Assembly (NCBI RefSeq): GCF_050947335.1
Contig: NW_027473318.1
Span: 1,736,001-1,800,000 of the forward strand
Reading direction: 5' to 3'
From: Megachile rotundata
Taxonomy: Eukaryota > Arthropoda > Insecta > Hymenoptera > Megachilidae
Length of the DNA stretch: 64,000 nucleotides
Shown in pieces: positions 30,692 through 47,337 of this stretch. A program made the position numbers and the translations under genes. Position 1 is the first letter of the stretch; the number at the start of each line of letters is the position of its first letter. The notes beneath the pieces are model-generated. The model was not told the DNA's origin. It ran no database searches and saw nothing but the letters and a program-made list of their open reading frames with translations.

Positions 30692-31741
30692 CAAAGAATC
30701 ACAATCATACAATCACAATCATACAATCGCAAGCATACAATCACAATCATACAATCTCAATCATACAATCACAATCAGACAATCACAATCATACAATCAT
30801 AATCATACAATTACAATCATACATTCAAAATCATGCAATCACAATCATACAATCGCAATCATGCAATCTCAATCATTCAATCATAATCATACAATCACAA
30901 TCATACAATCACAATCGTACAATCACAATCATACAATCAATATCATGCAATCGCAATCATAACATCACAATCATACAGTCACAACCATACAATCATAATC
31001 ATACAATCACAATCATACAATCATAATCATACAATCACAATAATACAATCGCAATCATACAATCACAATCATACAATTACAATCATACTATCGCAATCAT
31101 ACAATCACAATCATACCATCACAATCATACAATCACAATCATACAATCATAATCATACAATCACAATCATACAATCACAATCATACAATCACAATCATAC
31201 AATCACAATCATACAACCACAATCATACAATCACAATCATACCATCACAATCATACTTTAACAATCATACAATCACAATCATACAATCACAGTCATACAA
31301 TCACAGTCATACAATAACAATCATATAATCACAATCATACTATCACAATCATACAATCGCAATCATACAATCACAATCATACAATCGCAATCATACAATT
31401 ACAATCTCCCAAATACAATCTCCCAAATACAATCAAACAATCACAATCATACAATAACAATCATACAATCACAATCATACAATCACAATCATACTATCAC
31501 AATCGTACAATCACAATCGTACAATCACAATCATACAATCACAATCATACAATCACAATCATACAATCACAATCATACTTTCACAATCATACTATCACAA
31601 TCATACAATCACAATCATACAATCACAGTCATACAATAACAATCATATAATCACAATCATACTATCGCAATCATACAATCACAATCATACAATCACAATC
31701 ATAAAATCACAATCATACAATCACAATCATACAATCACAAT

Positions 31742-32215
31742 CAAAGAATCACAATCATACAATCACAATCATACAATCGCAAGCATACAATCACAATCAT
31801 ACAATCTCAATCATACAATCACAATCATACAATCACAATCATACAATCATAATCATACAATTACAATCATACATCACAATCATACAATCACAATCATACA
31901 ATCGCAAGCATACAATCACAATCATACAATCTCAATCATACAATCACAATCATACAATCATAATCATACAATTACAATCATACATCACAATCATACAATC
32001 ACAATCATACAATCACAATCATACTATCGCAATCATACAATCTCAATCATACTTTCACAATCATACTATCACAATCATACAATCACAATCATACAATCAC
32101 AGTCATACAATAACGATCATATAATCACAATCATACTATCACAATCATACAATCACAATCATACAATCACAATCATAAAATCACAATCATACAATCACAA
32201 TCATACAATCACAAT
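31742..32215 (+). repeat. 474-bp CAAAG module, copy 7
   Basis: Copy of the 28625 module at 3,117 bp, including caataacgatc. Confidence 0.9.
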
Positions 32216-32909
32216 CAAAGAATCACAATCATACAATCACAATCATACAATCGCAAGCATACAATCACAATCATACAATCTCAATCATACAATCACAATC
32301 AGACAATCACAATCATACAATCATAATCATACAATTACAATCATACATCACAATCATACAATCACAATCATACTATCACAATCATACAATCACAATCATA
32401 CAATCACAATCATACAATCACAATCATACTTCCACAACCATACAATCACAATCATACAATCACAATCATACATTCAAAATCATGCAATCACAATCATACA
32501 ATCGCAATCATGCAATCTCAATCATTCAATCATAATCGTACAATCACAATCATACAATCACAATCGTACAATCACAATCATACAATCAATATCATACAAT
32601 CGCAATCATCCCATCACAATCATACAGTCACAACCATACAATCATAATCATACAATCACAATCATACAATCATAATCATACAATCACAATCATACAATCG
32701 CAATCATACAATCACAATCATACAATTACAATCATACTATCGCAATCATACAATCACAATCATACCATCACAATCATACAATCTCAATCATACAATCACA
32801 ATCATACAATCATAATAATACAATTACAATCATACATCACAATCATACAATCACAATCATACAATCGCAATCATGCAATCACAATCATACAATCGCAATC
32901 ATACAATTA

Positions 32910-32966
32910 CAATCTCCCAAATATAAATCTCCCAAATACCATCTCCCAAACACAATCTCCCAAATA
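32910..32966 (+). repeat. CTCCC block, 4 copies, private ACCATC change
   Basis: Duplicate of the 29793 block at exactly 3,117 bp, carrying the same private change. Confidence 0.9.
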
Positions 32967-33236
32967 CAATCATACAATCACAATCATACAATCACAATCA
33001 TACAATCACAATCATACTATCACAATCATACAATCACAATCATACAATCACAATCATACAATCACAATCATACAATCACAATCATACTTCCACAATCATA
33101 CAATCACAATAATACAATCACAGTCATACAATCACAGTCATACAATCACAATCGTACTATCACAATCATACAATCACAATCATACAATCACAATCGTACA
33201 TTCACAATCATACAATCACAATCATACAATCACAAT

Positions 33237-33393
33237 CGTACAATCACAATCGTACAATCACAATCGTACAATCACAATCGTACAATCACAATCGTACAAT
33301 CACAATCGTACAATCACAATCGTACAATCACAATCGTACCATCACAATCGTACAATCACAATCGTACAATTACAATCGTACAATCACAATCGC
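33237..33393 (+). repeat. CGT-monomer run 6 (11 copies)
   Basis: Eleven cgtac monomers of the attacaatc sub-lineage. One monomer near 33338 reads cgtaccatc, a private substitution. Confidence 0.9.
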
Positions 33394-35751
33394 ACAACCA
33401 CAATCAGACAATCACAATCATACAATCACAATCACACATTCACAATCATACAATCACAATCATACAATCACAAAAATACAATCATAATCATACAATCACA
33501 ATCATACAATCGCAATCATACAATCACAATCATACAATCATAATCATACATTCAAAATCATGCAATCACAATCATACAATCACAATCATGCAATCACAAT
33601 CATACAATCAGAATCATACAATCACAATCATTCAATAACAATCGTACAATCACAATCGTACAATCACAATCGCACAACCACAATCAGACAATCCCACTCA
33701 TACAATCACAATCATACAATCACAATCATACAATCACAATCACACAACCATAATCATACAATCACAATCATACAATCACAATCATACTATCACAATCATA
33801 CAATCACAATCATACAATCATAATCATACATTCAAAATCATGCAATCACAATCATACAATCACAATCATGCAATTACAATCATACAATCAGAATCATACA
33901 ATCACAATCATTCAATAACAATCGTACCATCACAATCATACTTTCACAATCAGAAAATCACACTCATACAATCACAATCATACAATCACAATCATACAAT
34001 CACAATCATACAATCACAATCATACCATCACAATCATACCATCACAATCATACTTTCACAATCATACAATCACAATCATACAATCACAATCATACAATCA
34101 CAGTCATACAATCACAATCATACAATCACAATCATACAATCACAATCATACCATCACAATCATACTTTCACAATCATACAATCACAATCATACAATCACA
34201 ATCATACAATCACAGTCATACAATCACAATCATACAATCACAATCATACTATCACAATCATACAATCACAATCATACAATCACAATCATACAAACACAAT
34301 CATACAATCATAATCATACAATCACAATCATACCATCACAATCATACCATCACAATCATACTTTCACAATCAGAAAATCACACTCATACAATCACAATCA
34401 TACAATCACAATCATACAATCACAATCATACCATCACAATCATACCATCACAATCATACTTTCACAATCATACAATCACAATCATACAATCACAATCATA
34501 CAATCACAGTCATACAATCGCAAGCATACAATCACAATCATACAATCACAATCATACAATCACAATCATACTTTCACAACCATACAATCACAATCATACA
34601 ATCACAATCATACATTCAAAATCATGCAATCGCAATCATACAATCGCAATCATGCAATCTCAATCATTCAATCATAATCATACAATCACAATCGTACAAT
34701 CACAATCATACAATCAATATCATGCAATCGCAATCATAACATCACAATCATACAGTCACAACCATACAATCATAATCATACAATCACAATCATACAATCA
34801 TAATCATACAATCACAATCATACAATCGCAATCATACAATCACAATCATACAATCACAATCATACTATCGCAATCATACAATCACAATAATACCATCACA
34901 ATCATACAATCACAATCATACAATCATAATCATACAATCACAATCATACAATCACAATCATACAATCACAATCATACAATCACAATCATACAATCACAAT
35001 CATACAATCACAATCATACCATCACAATCATACTTTAACAATCATACAATCACAATCATACAATCACAGTCATACAATCACAATCATACAATCACAATCA
35101 TACAATCACAATCATACAATCACAATCATACAATCACAATCATACAATCACAATCATACAATCACAATCATACAATCACAATCATACAATCACAATCATA
35201 CTTTCACAATCATACTATCACAATCATACAATCACAATCATACAATCACAGTCATACAATAACAATCATATAATCACAATCATACTATCACAATCATACT
35301 ATCACAATCATACAATCACAATCATACAATCACAGTCATACAATAACAATCATGCAATCTCAATCATTCAATCATAATCGTACAATCACGATCATACAAT
35401 CACAATCGTACATTCACAATCATACAATCAATATCATACAATCGCAATCATCCCATCACAATCATACAGTCACAACCATACAATCATAATCATACAATCA
35501 CAATCATACAATCATAATCATACAATCACAATCATACAATCGCAATCATACAATCACAATCATACAATTACAATCATACTATCGCAATCATACAATCACA
35601 ATCATACCATCACAATCATACAATCTCAATCATACAATCACAATCATACAATCATAATAATACAATTACAATCATACATCACAATCATACAATCACAATC
35701 ATACAATCGCAATCATACAATCACAATCATACAATCGCAATCATACAATTA

Positions 35752-35807
35752 CAATCTCCCAAATACAATCTCCCAAATACAATCTCCCAAACACAATCTC
35801 CCAAATA
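35752..35807 (+). repeat. CTCCC block, 4 copies
   Basis: Four 14-bp monomers, the third ending in cccaaaca. Counterparts lie at 43643 and 46919. Confidence 0.9.
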
Positions 35808-36063
35808 CAATCATACAATCACAATCATACAATCACAATCATACAATCACAATCATACTATCACAATCATACAATCACAATCATACAATCACAATCATAC
35901 AATCACAATCATACAATCACAATCATACTTCCACAATCATACAATCACAATCATACAATCACAATAATACAATCACAGTCATACAATCACAGTCATACAA
36001 TCACAATCGTACTATCACAATCATACAATCACAATCATACAATCACAATCGTACATTCACAAT

Positions 36064-36234
36064 CGTACAATCACAATCGTACAATCACAATCGTACAATC
36101 ACAATCGTACAATCACAATCGTACAATCACAATCGTACAATCACAATCGTACAATCACAATCGTACAATCACAATCGTACAATCACAATCGTACAATCAC
36201 AATCGTACAATCACAATCGTACAATCACAATCGC
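36064..36234 (+). repeat. CGT-monomer run 7 (12 copies)
   Basis: Twelve cgtac monomers, one of the two longest runs. It lacks the attacaatc variant and follows cgtacattc directly, without the usual intervening catac monomer. Confidence 0.9.
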
Positions 36235-37907
36235 ACAACCACAATCAGACAATCGCAATCATACAATCACAATCACACAATCACAATCATACAATCACAA
36301 TCATTCAATCACAAAAATACAATCATAATCATACAATCACAATCATACAATCACAATCATACTATCACAATCATACAATCACAATCATACAATCATAATC
36401 ATACATTCAAAATCATGCAATCACAATCATACAATCACAATCATGCAATCACAATCATACAATCAGAATCATACAATCACAATCATTCAATAACAATCGT
36501 ACAATCACAATCGTACAATCACAATCGCACAACCACAATCAGACAATCACACTCATACAATCACAATCATACAATCACAATCATACAATCACAATCATAC
36601 AATCATAATCATACAATCACAATCATACAATCACAATCATACTATCACAATCATACAATCACAATCATACAATCATAATCATACATTCAAAATCATGCAA
36701 TCACAATCATACAATCACAATCATGCAATTACAATCATACAATCAGAATCATACAATCACAATCATTCAATAACAATCGTACAATCACAATCGTACAATC
36801 ACAATCGCATAACCACAATCAGAAAATCACTCTCATACAATCACAATCATACAATCACAATCATACAATCACAATCATACCATCACAATCATACCATCAC
36901 AATCATACTTTCACAATCATACAATCACAATCATACAATCACAATCATACAATCACAGTCATACAATCACAATCATACAATCACAATCATACAATCACAA
37001 TCATACCATCACAATCATACTTTCACAATCATACAATCACAATCATACAATCACAATCATACAATCACAGTCATACAATCACAATCATACAATCACAATC
37101 ATACTATCACAATCATACAATCACAATCATACAATCACAATCATACAAACACAATCATACAATCATAATCATACAATAACAATCATACAATCACAATCAT
37201 ACATTCACAATCATACAATCACAATCATACAATCGCAAGCATACAATCACAATCATACAATCACAATCATACAATCACAATCATACAATCACAATCATAC
37301 TTTCACAACCATACAATCACAATCATACAATCACAATCATACATTCAAAATCATGCAATCGCAATCATACAATCGCAATCATGCAATCTCAATCATTCAA
37401 TCATAATCATACAATCACAATCGTACAATCACAATCATACAATCAATATCATGCAATCGCAATCATAACATCACAATCATACAGTCACAACCATACAATC
37501 ATAATCATACAATCACAATCATACAATCATAATCATACAATCACAATCATACAATCGCAACCATACAATCATAATCATACAATCACAATCATACGATCAT
37601 AATCATACAATCACAGTCATACAATCACAATCATACAATCACAATCATACAATCACAGTCATACAATCACAATCATACAATCACAATCATACTATCACAA
37701 TCATACAATCACAATCATACAATCACAATCATACATTCACAATCATACAATCACAATCATACAATCACAATCATACAATCACAATCATACATACAAAATC
37801 ATGCGATCTCAATCATACAATCACAATCATGCAATCACAATCCTACAATCACAATCATACAATCGCAATCATACAATCACAATTATACAATCGCAATCAT
37901 ACAATTA

Positions 37908-37963
37908 CAATCTCCCAAATACAATCTCCCAAATACAATCTCCCAAATACAATCTCCCAAATA
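37908..37963 (+). repeat. CTCCC block, 4 copies
   Basis: Counterpart of the 24535 block. Confidence 0.9.
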
Positions 37964-39166
37964 CAATCATACAATCACAATCATACAATCACAATCATAC
38001 AATCACAATCATACTACCACAATCATACTATCACAATCATACAATCACAATCATACAATCACAATCATATAATCACAATCATACAATCACAATCATACAA
38101 TCACAATCATACAATCACAGTCATACAATCACAATCATACAATCACAATCATACTATCACAATCATACAATCACAATCATACAATCACAATCATACAAAC
38201 ACAATCATACAATCATAATCATACAATAACAATCATACAATCACAATCATACAATCACAATCATACAATCACAATCATACAATCGCAAGCATACAATCAC
38301 AATCATACAATCACAATCATACAATCACAATCATACTTTCACAACCATACAATCACAATCATACAATCACAATCATACATTCAAAATCATGCAATCACAA
38401 TCATACAATCGCAATCATGCAATCTCAATCATTCAATCATAATCATACAATCACAATCATACAATCACAATCGTACAATCACAATCATACAATCAATATC
38501 ATACAATCGCAATCATACCATAACAATCATACAGTCACAACCATACAATCATAATCATACAATCACAATCATACAATCATAATCATACAATCGCAATCAT
38601 ACAATCGCAATCATACAATCACAATCATACAATCACAATCATACTATCGCAATCATACAATCACAATCATGCAATCACAATCATTCAATCATAATCATAC
38701 AATCACAATCATACAATCACAATCGTACAACCACAATCGTACAATCACAATCGCACAATCACAATCATACAATCACAGTCATACAATCACAATCATACAA
38801 TCACAATCATACTATCACAATCATACAATCATAATCATACAATCACAATCATACAATCACAATCATACAATCACAATCATACAATCACAATCATACAATC
38901 ACAATCATACAATCACAATCATACAATCACAATCATACAATCATAATCATACAATTACAATTATACATCACAATCATACAATCACAATCATACAATCGCA
39001 ATCATACAATCACAATCATACAATCGCAATCATACAATTAGAATCTCCCAAATACAATGTCCCAGATACAATCATACAATCACAATCATACAATCACAAT
39101 CATACAATCACAATCATACAATCGCAATCATACAATCACAATTATACAATCGCAATCATACTATTA

Positions 39167-39236
39167 CAATCTCCCAAATACAATCTCCCAAATGCAATCT
39201 CCCAAATACAATCTCCCAAATACAATCTCCCAAATA
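39167..39236 (+). repeat. CTCCC block, 5 copies (tactattac lead-in)
   Basis: Counterpart of the 18588 block at 20,579 bp. Confidence 0.9.
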
Positions 39237-41130
39237 CAATCATACAATCACAATCATACAATCACAATCATACAATCACAATCATACTACCACAATCATA
39301 CTATCACAATCATACAAACACAATCATACAATCATAATCATACAATAACAATCATACAATCACAATCATACAATCACAATCATACAATCACAATCATACA
39401 ATCATAATCATACAATCGCAATCATACAATCGCAATCATACAATCACAATCATACAGTCACAATCATACTATCGCAATCATACAATCACAATCATGCAAT
39501 CACAATCATTCAATCATAATCATACAATCACAATCATACAATCACAATCGTACAACCACAATCGTACAATCACAATCGCACAATCACAATCATACAATCA
39601 CAGTCATACAATCACAATCATACAATCACAATCATACTATCACAATCATACAATCATAATCATACAATCACAATCATACAATCACAATCATACAATCACA
39701 ATCATACAATCACAATCATACCATCACAATCATACCATCACAATCATACTTTAACAATCATACAATCACAATCATACAATCACAGTCATACAATCACAAT
39801 CATACAATCACAATCATACTATCACAATCATACATTCAAAATCATGCAATCACAATCATACAGTCGCAATCATGCAATCTCAATCATTCAATCATAATCA
39901 TACAATCACAATCATACAATCACAATCGTACAATCACAATCATACAATCAATATCATACAATCGCAATCATACCATCACAATCATACAATCACAAACATA
40001 CAATCACAATCATACAATCACAATCATACAATCACAATCATACAAACACAATCATACAATCATAATCATACAATAACAATCATACAATCACAATCATACA
40101 TTCACAATCATACAATCACAATCATACAATCGCAAGCATACAATCACAATCATACAATCACAATCATACAATCACAATCATACTTTCACAACCATACAAT
40201 CACAATCATACATTCATAATCATGCAATCACAATCATACAATCGCAATCATGCAATCTCAATCATTCAATCATAATCATACAATCACAATCATACAATCA
40301 CAATCGTACAATCACAATCATACAATCAATATCATGCAATCGCAATCATAACATCACAATCATACAGTCACAACCATACAATCATAATCATACAATCACA
40401 ATCATACAATCATAATCATACAATCACAATAATACAATCGCAATCATACAATCACAATCATACAATTACAATCATACTATCGCAATCATACAATCACAAT
40501 CATACCATCACAATCATACAATCACAATCATACAATCATAATCATACAATCACAATCATACAATCACAATCATACAATCACAATCATACAATCACAATCA
40601 TACAACCACAATCATACAATCACAATCATACCATCACAATCATACTTTAACAATCATACAATCACAATCATACAATCACAGTCATACAATCACAGTCATA
40701 CAATAACAATCATATAATCACAATCATACTATCACAATCATACAATCGCAATCATACAATCACAATCATACAATCGCAATCATACAATTACAATCTCCCA
40801 AATACAATCTCCCAAATACAATCAAACAATCACAATCATACAATAACAATCATACAATCACAATCATACAATCACAATCATACTATCACAATCGTACAAT
40901 CACAATCGTACAATCACAATCATACAATCACAATCATACAATCACAATCATACAATCACAATCATACTTTCACAATCATACTATCACAATCATACAATCA
41001 CAATCATACAATCACAGTCATACAATAACAATCATATAATCACAATCATACTATCGCAATCATACAATCACAATCATACAATCACAATCATAAAATCACA
41101 ATCATACAATCACAATCATACAATCACAAT

Positions 41131-41604
41131 CAAAGAATCACAATCATACAATCACAATCATACAATCGCAAGCATACAATCACAATCATACAATCTCAAT
41201 CATACAATCACAATCATACAATCACAATCATACAATCATAATCATACAATTACAATCATACATCACAATCATACAATCACAATCATACAATCGCAAGCAT
41301 ACAATCACAATCATACAATCTCAATCATACAATCACAATCATACAATCATAATCATACAATTACAATCATACATCACAATCATACAATCACAATCATACA
41401 ATCACAATCATACTATCGCAATCATACAATCTCAATCATACTTTCACAATCATACTATCACAATCATACAATCACAATCATACAATCACAGTCATACAAT
41501 AACAATCATATAATCACAATCATACTATCACAATCATACAATCACAATCATACAATCACAATCATAAAATCACAATCATACAATCACAATCATACAATCA
41601 CAAT
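41131..41604 (+). repeat. 474-bp CAAAG module, copy 8
   Basis: Corresponds to 20552 at 20,579 bp and to copy 3 at 19,893 bp. The difference of 686 bp is the size of the local duplication at 20-21 kb. Confidence 0.9.
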
Positions 41605-43642
41605 CAAAGAATCACAATCATACAATCACAATCATACAATCGCAAGCATACAATCACAATCATACAATCTCAATCATACAATCACAATCAGACAATCACA
41701 ATCATACAATCATAATCATACAATTACAATCATACATCACAATCATACAATCACAATCATACTATCACAATCATACAATCACAATCATACAATCACAATC
41801 ATACTATCACAATCATACAATCACAATCATACAATCATAATCATACATTCAAAATCATGCAATCACAATCATACAATCACAATCATGCAATTACAATCAT
41901 ACAATCAGAATCATACAATCACAATCATTCAATAACAATCGTACAATCACAATCGTACAATCACAATCGCATAACCACAATCAGAAAATCACACTCATAC
42001 AATCACAATCATACAATCACAATCATACAATCACAATCATACCATCACAATCATACCATCACAATCATACTTTCACAATCATACAATCACAATCATACAA
42101 TCACAATCATACAATCACAGTCATACAATCACAATCATACAATCACAATCATACAAGCACAATCATACCATCACAATCATACTTTCACAATCATACAATC
42201 ACAATCATACAATCACAATCATACAATCACAGTCATACAATCACAATCATACAATCACAATCATACTATCACAATCATACAATCACAATCATACAATCAC
42301 AATCATACAAACACAATCATACAATCATAATCATACAATAACAATCATACAATCACAATCATACATTCACAATCATACAATCACAATCATACAATCGCAA
42401 GCATACAATCACAATCATACAATCACAATCATACAATCACAATCATACTTTCACAACCATACAATCACAATCATACAATCACAATCATACATTCAAAATC
42501 ATGCAATCGCAATCATACAATCGCAATCATACAATCGCAATCATGCAATCTCAATCATTCAATCATAATCATACAATCACAATCGTACAATCACAATCAT
42601 ACAATCAATATCATGCAATCGCAATCATAACATCACAATCATACAGTCACAACCATACAATCATAATCATACAATCACAATCATACAATCATAATCATAC
42701 AATCACAATCATACAATCGCAATCATACAATCACAATCATACAATCACAATCATACTATCGCAATCATGCAATCACAATAATACCATCACAATCATACAA
42801 TCACAATCATACAATCATAATCATACAATCACAATCATACAATCACAATCATACAATCACAATCATACAATCACAATCATACAATCACAATCATACAATC
42901 ACAATCATACCATCACAATCATACTTTAACAATCATACAATCACAATCATACAATCACAGTCATACAATCACAATCATACAATCACAATCATACAATCAC
43001 AATCATACAATCACAATCATACAATCACAATCATACAATCACAATCATACAATCACAATCATACAATCACAATCATACAATCACAATCATACTTTCACAA
43101 TCATACTATCACAATCATACAATCACAATCATACAATCACAGTCATACAATAACAATCATATAATCACAATCATACTATCACAATCATACTATCACAATC
43201 ATACAATCACAATCATACAATCACAGTCATACAATAACAATCATGCAATCTCAATCATTCAATCATAATCGTACAATCACGATCATACAATCACAATCGT
43301 ACATTCACAATCATACAATCAATATCATACAATCGCAATCATCCCATCACAATCATACAGTCACAACCATACAATCATAATCATACAATCACAATCATAC
43401 AATCATAATCATACAATCACAATCATACAATCGCAATCATACAATCACAATCATACAATTACAATCATACTATCGCAATCATACAATCACAATCATACCA
43501 TCACAATCATACAATCTCAATCATACAATCACAATCATACAATCATAATAATACAATTACAATCATACATCACAATCATACAATCACAATCATACAATCG
43601 CAATCATACAATCACAATCATACAATCGCAATCATACAATTA

Positions 43643-43698
43643 CAATCTCCCAAATACAATCTCCCAAATACAATCTCCCAAACACAATCTCCCAAATA
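43643..43698 (+). repeat. CTCCC block, 4 copies
   Basis: Counterpart of the 35752 block at 7,891 bp. Confidence 0.9.
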
Positions 43699-43968
43699 CA
43701 ATCATACAATCACAATCATACAATCACAATCATACAATCACAATCATACTATCACAATCATACAATCACAATCATACAATCACAATCATACAATCACAAT
43801 CATACAATCACAATCATACTTCCACAATCATACAATCACAATCATACAATCACAATAATACAATCACAGTCATACAATCACAGTCATACAATCACAATCG
43901 TACTATCACAATCATACAATCACAATCATACAATCACAATCGTACATTCACAATCATACAATCACAAT

Positions 43969-44097
43969 CGTACAATCACAATCGTACAATCACAATCGTA
44001 CAATCACAATCGTACAATCACAATCGTACAATCACAATCGTACAATCACAATCGTACAATCACAATCGTACAATCACAATCGTACAATCACAATCGC
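43969..44097 (+). repeat. CGT-monomer run 8 (9 copies)
   Basis: Nine cgtac monomers end in cgcacaacc. A second run begins only about 575 bp downstream, which is much closer than elsewhere; a chimeric junction near 44,205 lies between them. Confidence 0.9.
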
Positions 44098-44230
44098 ACA
44101 ACCACAATCAGACAATCGCAATCATACAATCACAATCACACAATCACAATCATACAATCACAATCATTCAATCACAAAAATACAATCATAATCATACAAT
44201 CACAATCATACAACCGCAATCATACAATTA

Positions 44231-44287
44231 CAATCTCCCAAATATAAATCTCCCAAATACAATCTCCCAAACACAATCTCCCAAATA
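44231..44287 (+). repeat. CTCCC block, 4 copies with a 15-bp monomer
   Basis: It contains the tataaatctccc insertion, so it belongs to a different sub-lineage from the block 588 bp upstream. Confidence 0.9.
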
Positions 44288-44543
44288 CAATCATACAATC
44301 ACAATCATACAATCACAATCATACAATCACAATCATACTATCACAATCATACAATCACAATCATACAATCACAATCATACAATCACAATCATACAATCAC
44401 AATCATACTTCCACAATCATACAATCACAATAATACAATCACAGTCATACAATCACAATCGTACTATCACAATCATACAATCACAATCATACAATCACAA
44501 TCGTACATTCACAATCATACAATCACAATCATACAATCACAAT

Positions 44544-44700
44544 CGTACAATCACAATCGTACAATCACAATCGTACAATCACAATCGTACAATCACAATC
44601 GTACAATCACAATCGTACAATCACAATCGTACAATCACAATCGTACAATCACAATCGTACAATCACAATCGTACAATTACAATCGTACAATCACAATCGC
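44544..44700 (+). repeat. CGT-monomer run 9 (11 copies)
   Basis: Eleven cgtac monomers of the attacaatc sub-lineage. Run 8 just upstream belongs to the other sub-lineage, so the two neighbours are not simple duplicates of one another. Confidence 0.9.
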
Positions 44701-46918
44701 ACAACCACAATCAGACAATCACAATCATACAATCACAATCACACATTCACAATCATACAATCACAATCATACAATCACAAAAATACAATCATAATCATAC
44801 AATCACAATCATACAATCGCAATCATACAATCACAATCATACAATCATAATCATACGTTCAAAATCATGCAATCACAATCATACAATCACAATCATGCAA
44901 TCACAATCATACAATCAGAATCATACAATCACAATCATTCAATAACAATCGTACAATCACAATCGTACAATCACAATCGCACAACCACAATCAGACAATC
45001 ACACTCATACAATCACAATCATACAATCACAATCATACAATCACAATCATACAATCATAATCATACAATCACAATCATACAATCACAATCATACTATCAC
45101 AATCATACAATCACAATCATACAATCATAATCATACATTCAAAATCATGCAATCACAATCATACAATCACAATCATGCAATTACAATCATACAATCAGAA
45201 TCATACAATCACAATCATTCAATAACAATCGTACAATCACAATCGTACAATCACAATCGCATAACCACAATCAGAAAATCACACTCATACAATCACAATC
45301 ATACAATCACAATCATACAATCACAATCATACCATCACAATCATACCATCACAATCATACTTTCACAATCATACAATCACAATCATACAATCACAATCAT
45401 ACAATCACAGTCATACAATCACAATCATACAATCACAATCATACAATCACAATCATACCATCACAATCATACTTTCACAATCATACAATCACAATCATAC
45501 AATCACAATCATACAATCACAGTCATACAATCACAATCATACAATCACAATCATACTATCACAATCATACAATCACAATCATACAATCACAATCATACAA
45601 ACACAATCATACAATCATAATCATACAATAACAATCATACAATCACAATCATACATTCACAATCATACAATCACAATCATACAATCGCAAGCATACAATC
45701 ACAATCATACAATCACAATCATACAATCACAATCATACTTTCACAACCATACAATCACAATCATACAATCACAATCATACATTCAAAATCATGCAATCGC
45801 AATCATACAATCGCAATCATGCAATCTCAATCATTCAATCATAATCATACAATCACAATCGTACAATCACAATCATACAATCAATATCATGCAATCGCAA
45901 TCATAACATCACAATCATACAGTCACAACCATACAATCATAATCATACAATCACAATCATACAATCATAATCATACAATCACAATCATACAATCGCAATC
46001 ATACAATCACAATCATACAATCACAATCATACTATCGCAATCATACAATCACAATAATACCATCACAATCATACAATCACAATCATACAATCATAATCAT
46101 ACAATCACAATCATACAATCACAATCATACAATCACAATCATACAATCACAATCATACAATCACAATCATACAATCACAATCATACCATCACAATCATAC
46201 TTTAACAATCATACAATCACAATCATACAATCACAGTCATACAATCACAATCATACAATCACAATCATACAATCACAATCATACAATCACAATCATACAA
46301 TCACAATCATACAATCACAATCATACAATCACAATCATACAATCACAATCATACAATCACAATCATACTTTCACAATCATACTATCACAATCATACAATC
46401 ACAATCATACAATCACAGTCATACAATAACAATCATATAATCACAATCATACTATCACAATCATACTATCACAATCATACAATCACAATCATACAATCAC
46501 AGTCATACAATAACAATCATGCAATCTCAATCATTCAATCATAATCGTACAATCACGATCATACAATCACAATCGTACATTCACAATCATACAATCAATA
46601 TCATACAATCGCAATCATCCCATCACAATCATACAGTCACAACCATACAATCATAATCATACAATCACAATCATACAATAATAATCATACAATCACAATC
46701 ATACAATCGCAATCATACAATCACAATCATACAATTACAATCATACTATCGCAATCATACAATCACAATCATACCATCACAATCATACAATCTCAATCAT
46801 ACAATCACAATCATACAATCATAATAATACAATTACAATCATACATCACAATCATACAATCACAATCATACAATCGCAATCATACAATCACAATCATACA
46901 ATCGCAATCATAAAATTA

Positions 46919-46974
46919 CAATCTCCCAAATACAATCTCCCAAATACAATCTCCCAAACACAATCTCCCAAATA
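46919..46974 (+). repeat. CTCCC block, 4 copies
   Basis: Counterpart of the 43643 block at 3,276 bp, with a private lead-in taaaattac. Confidence 0.9.
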
Positions 46975-47337
46975 CAATCATACAATCACAATCATACAAT
47001 CACAATCATACAATCACAATCATACTATCACAATCATACAATCACAATCATACAATCACAATCATACAATCACAATCATACAATCACAATCATACAATCA
47101 CAATCATACAATCATAATCATACAATTACAATTATACATCACAATCATACAATCACAATCATACAATCGCAATCATACAATCACAATCATACAATCGCAA
47201 TCATACAATTACAATCTCCCAAATACAATGTCCCAGATACAATCATACAATCACAATCATACAATCACAATCATACAATCACAATCATACAATCGCAATC
47301 ATACAATCACAATTATACAATCGCAATCATACTATTA

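Larger units (their letters stand above)
26851..33084 (+). repeat. Tandem duplication, 3,117-bp unit
   Basis: Copies are 26851-29967 and 29968-33084. Both start at tactatcac with two cgtac monomers; at the outer end the same place reads tacttccac. Private variants agree: caataacgatc at about 28,990 and 32,107, ccatctccc at 29822 and 32939, catgcaatc near 29757 and 32874. The length is 223 monomers less five bases, matching six 13-bp monomers and one 15-bp monomer. Each copy contains two 474-bp modules 1,524 bp apart. Confidence 0.9.
41800..47050 (+). repeat. Near-tandem repeat of a 3.28-kb unit
   Basis: The segment from about 41.82 kb matches that from about 45.11 kb at 3,290 bp, then at 3,276 bp after an extra cgcaatc monomer near 42,515. 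cacgatc pairs at 43278/46554 and the CTCCC block at 43643/46919. The same segment at 34.6-36.2 kb is 7,891 bp upstream. Confidence 0.82.
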
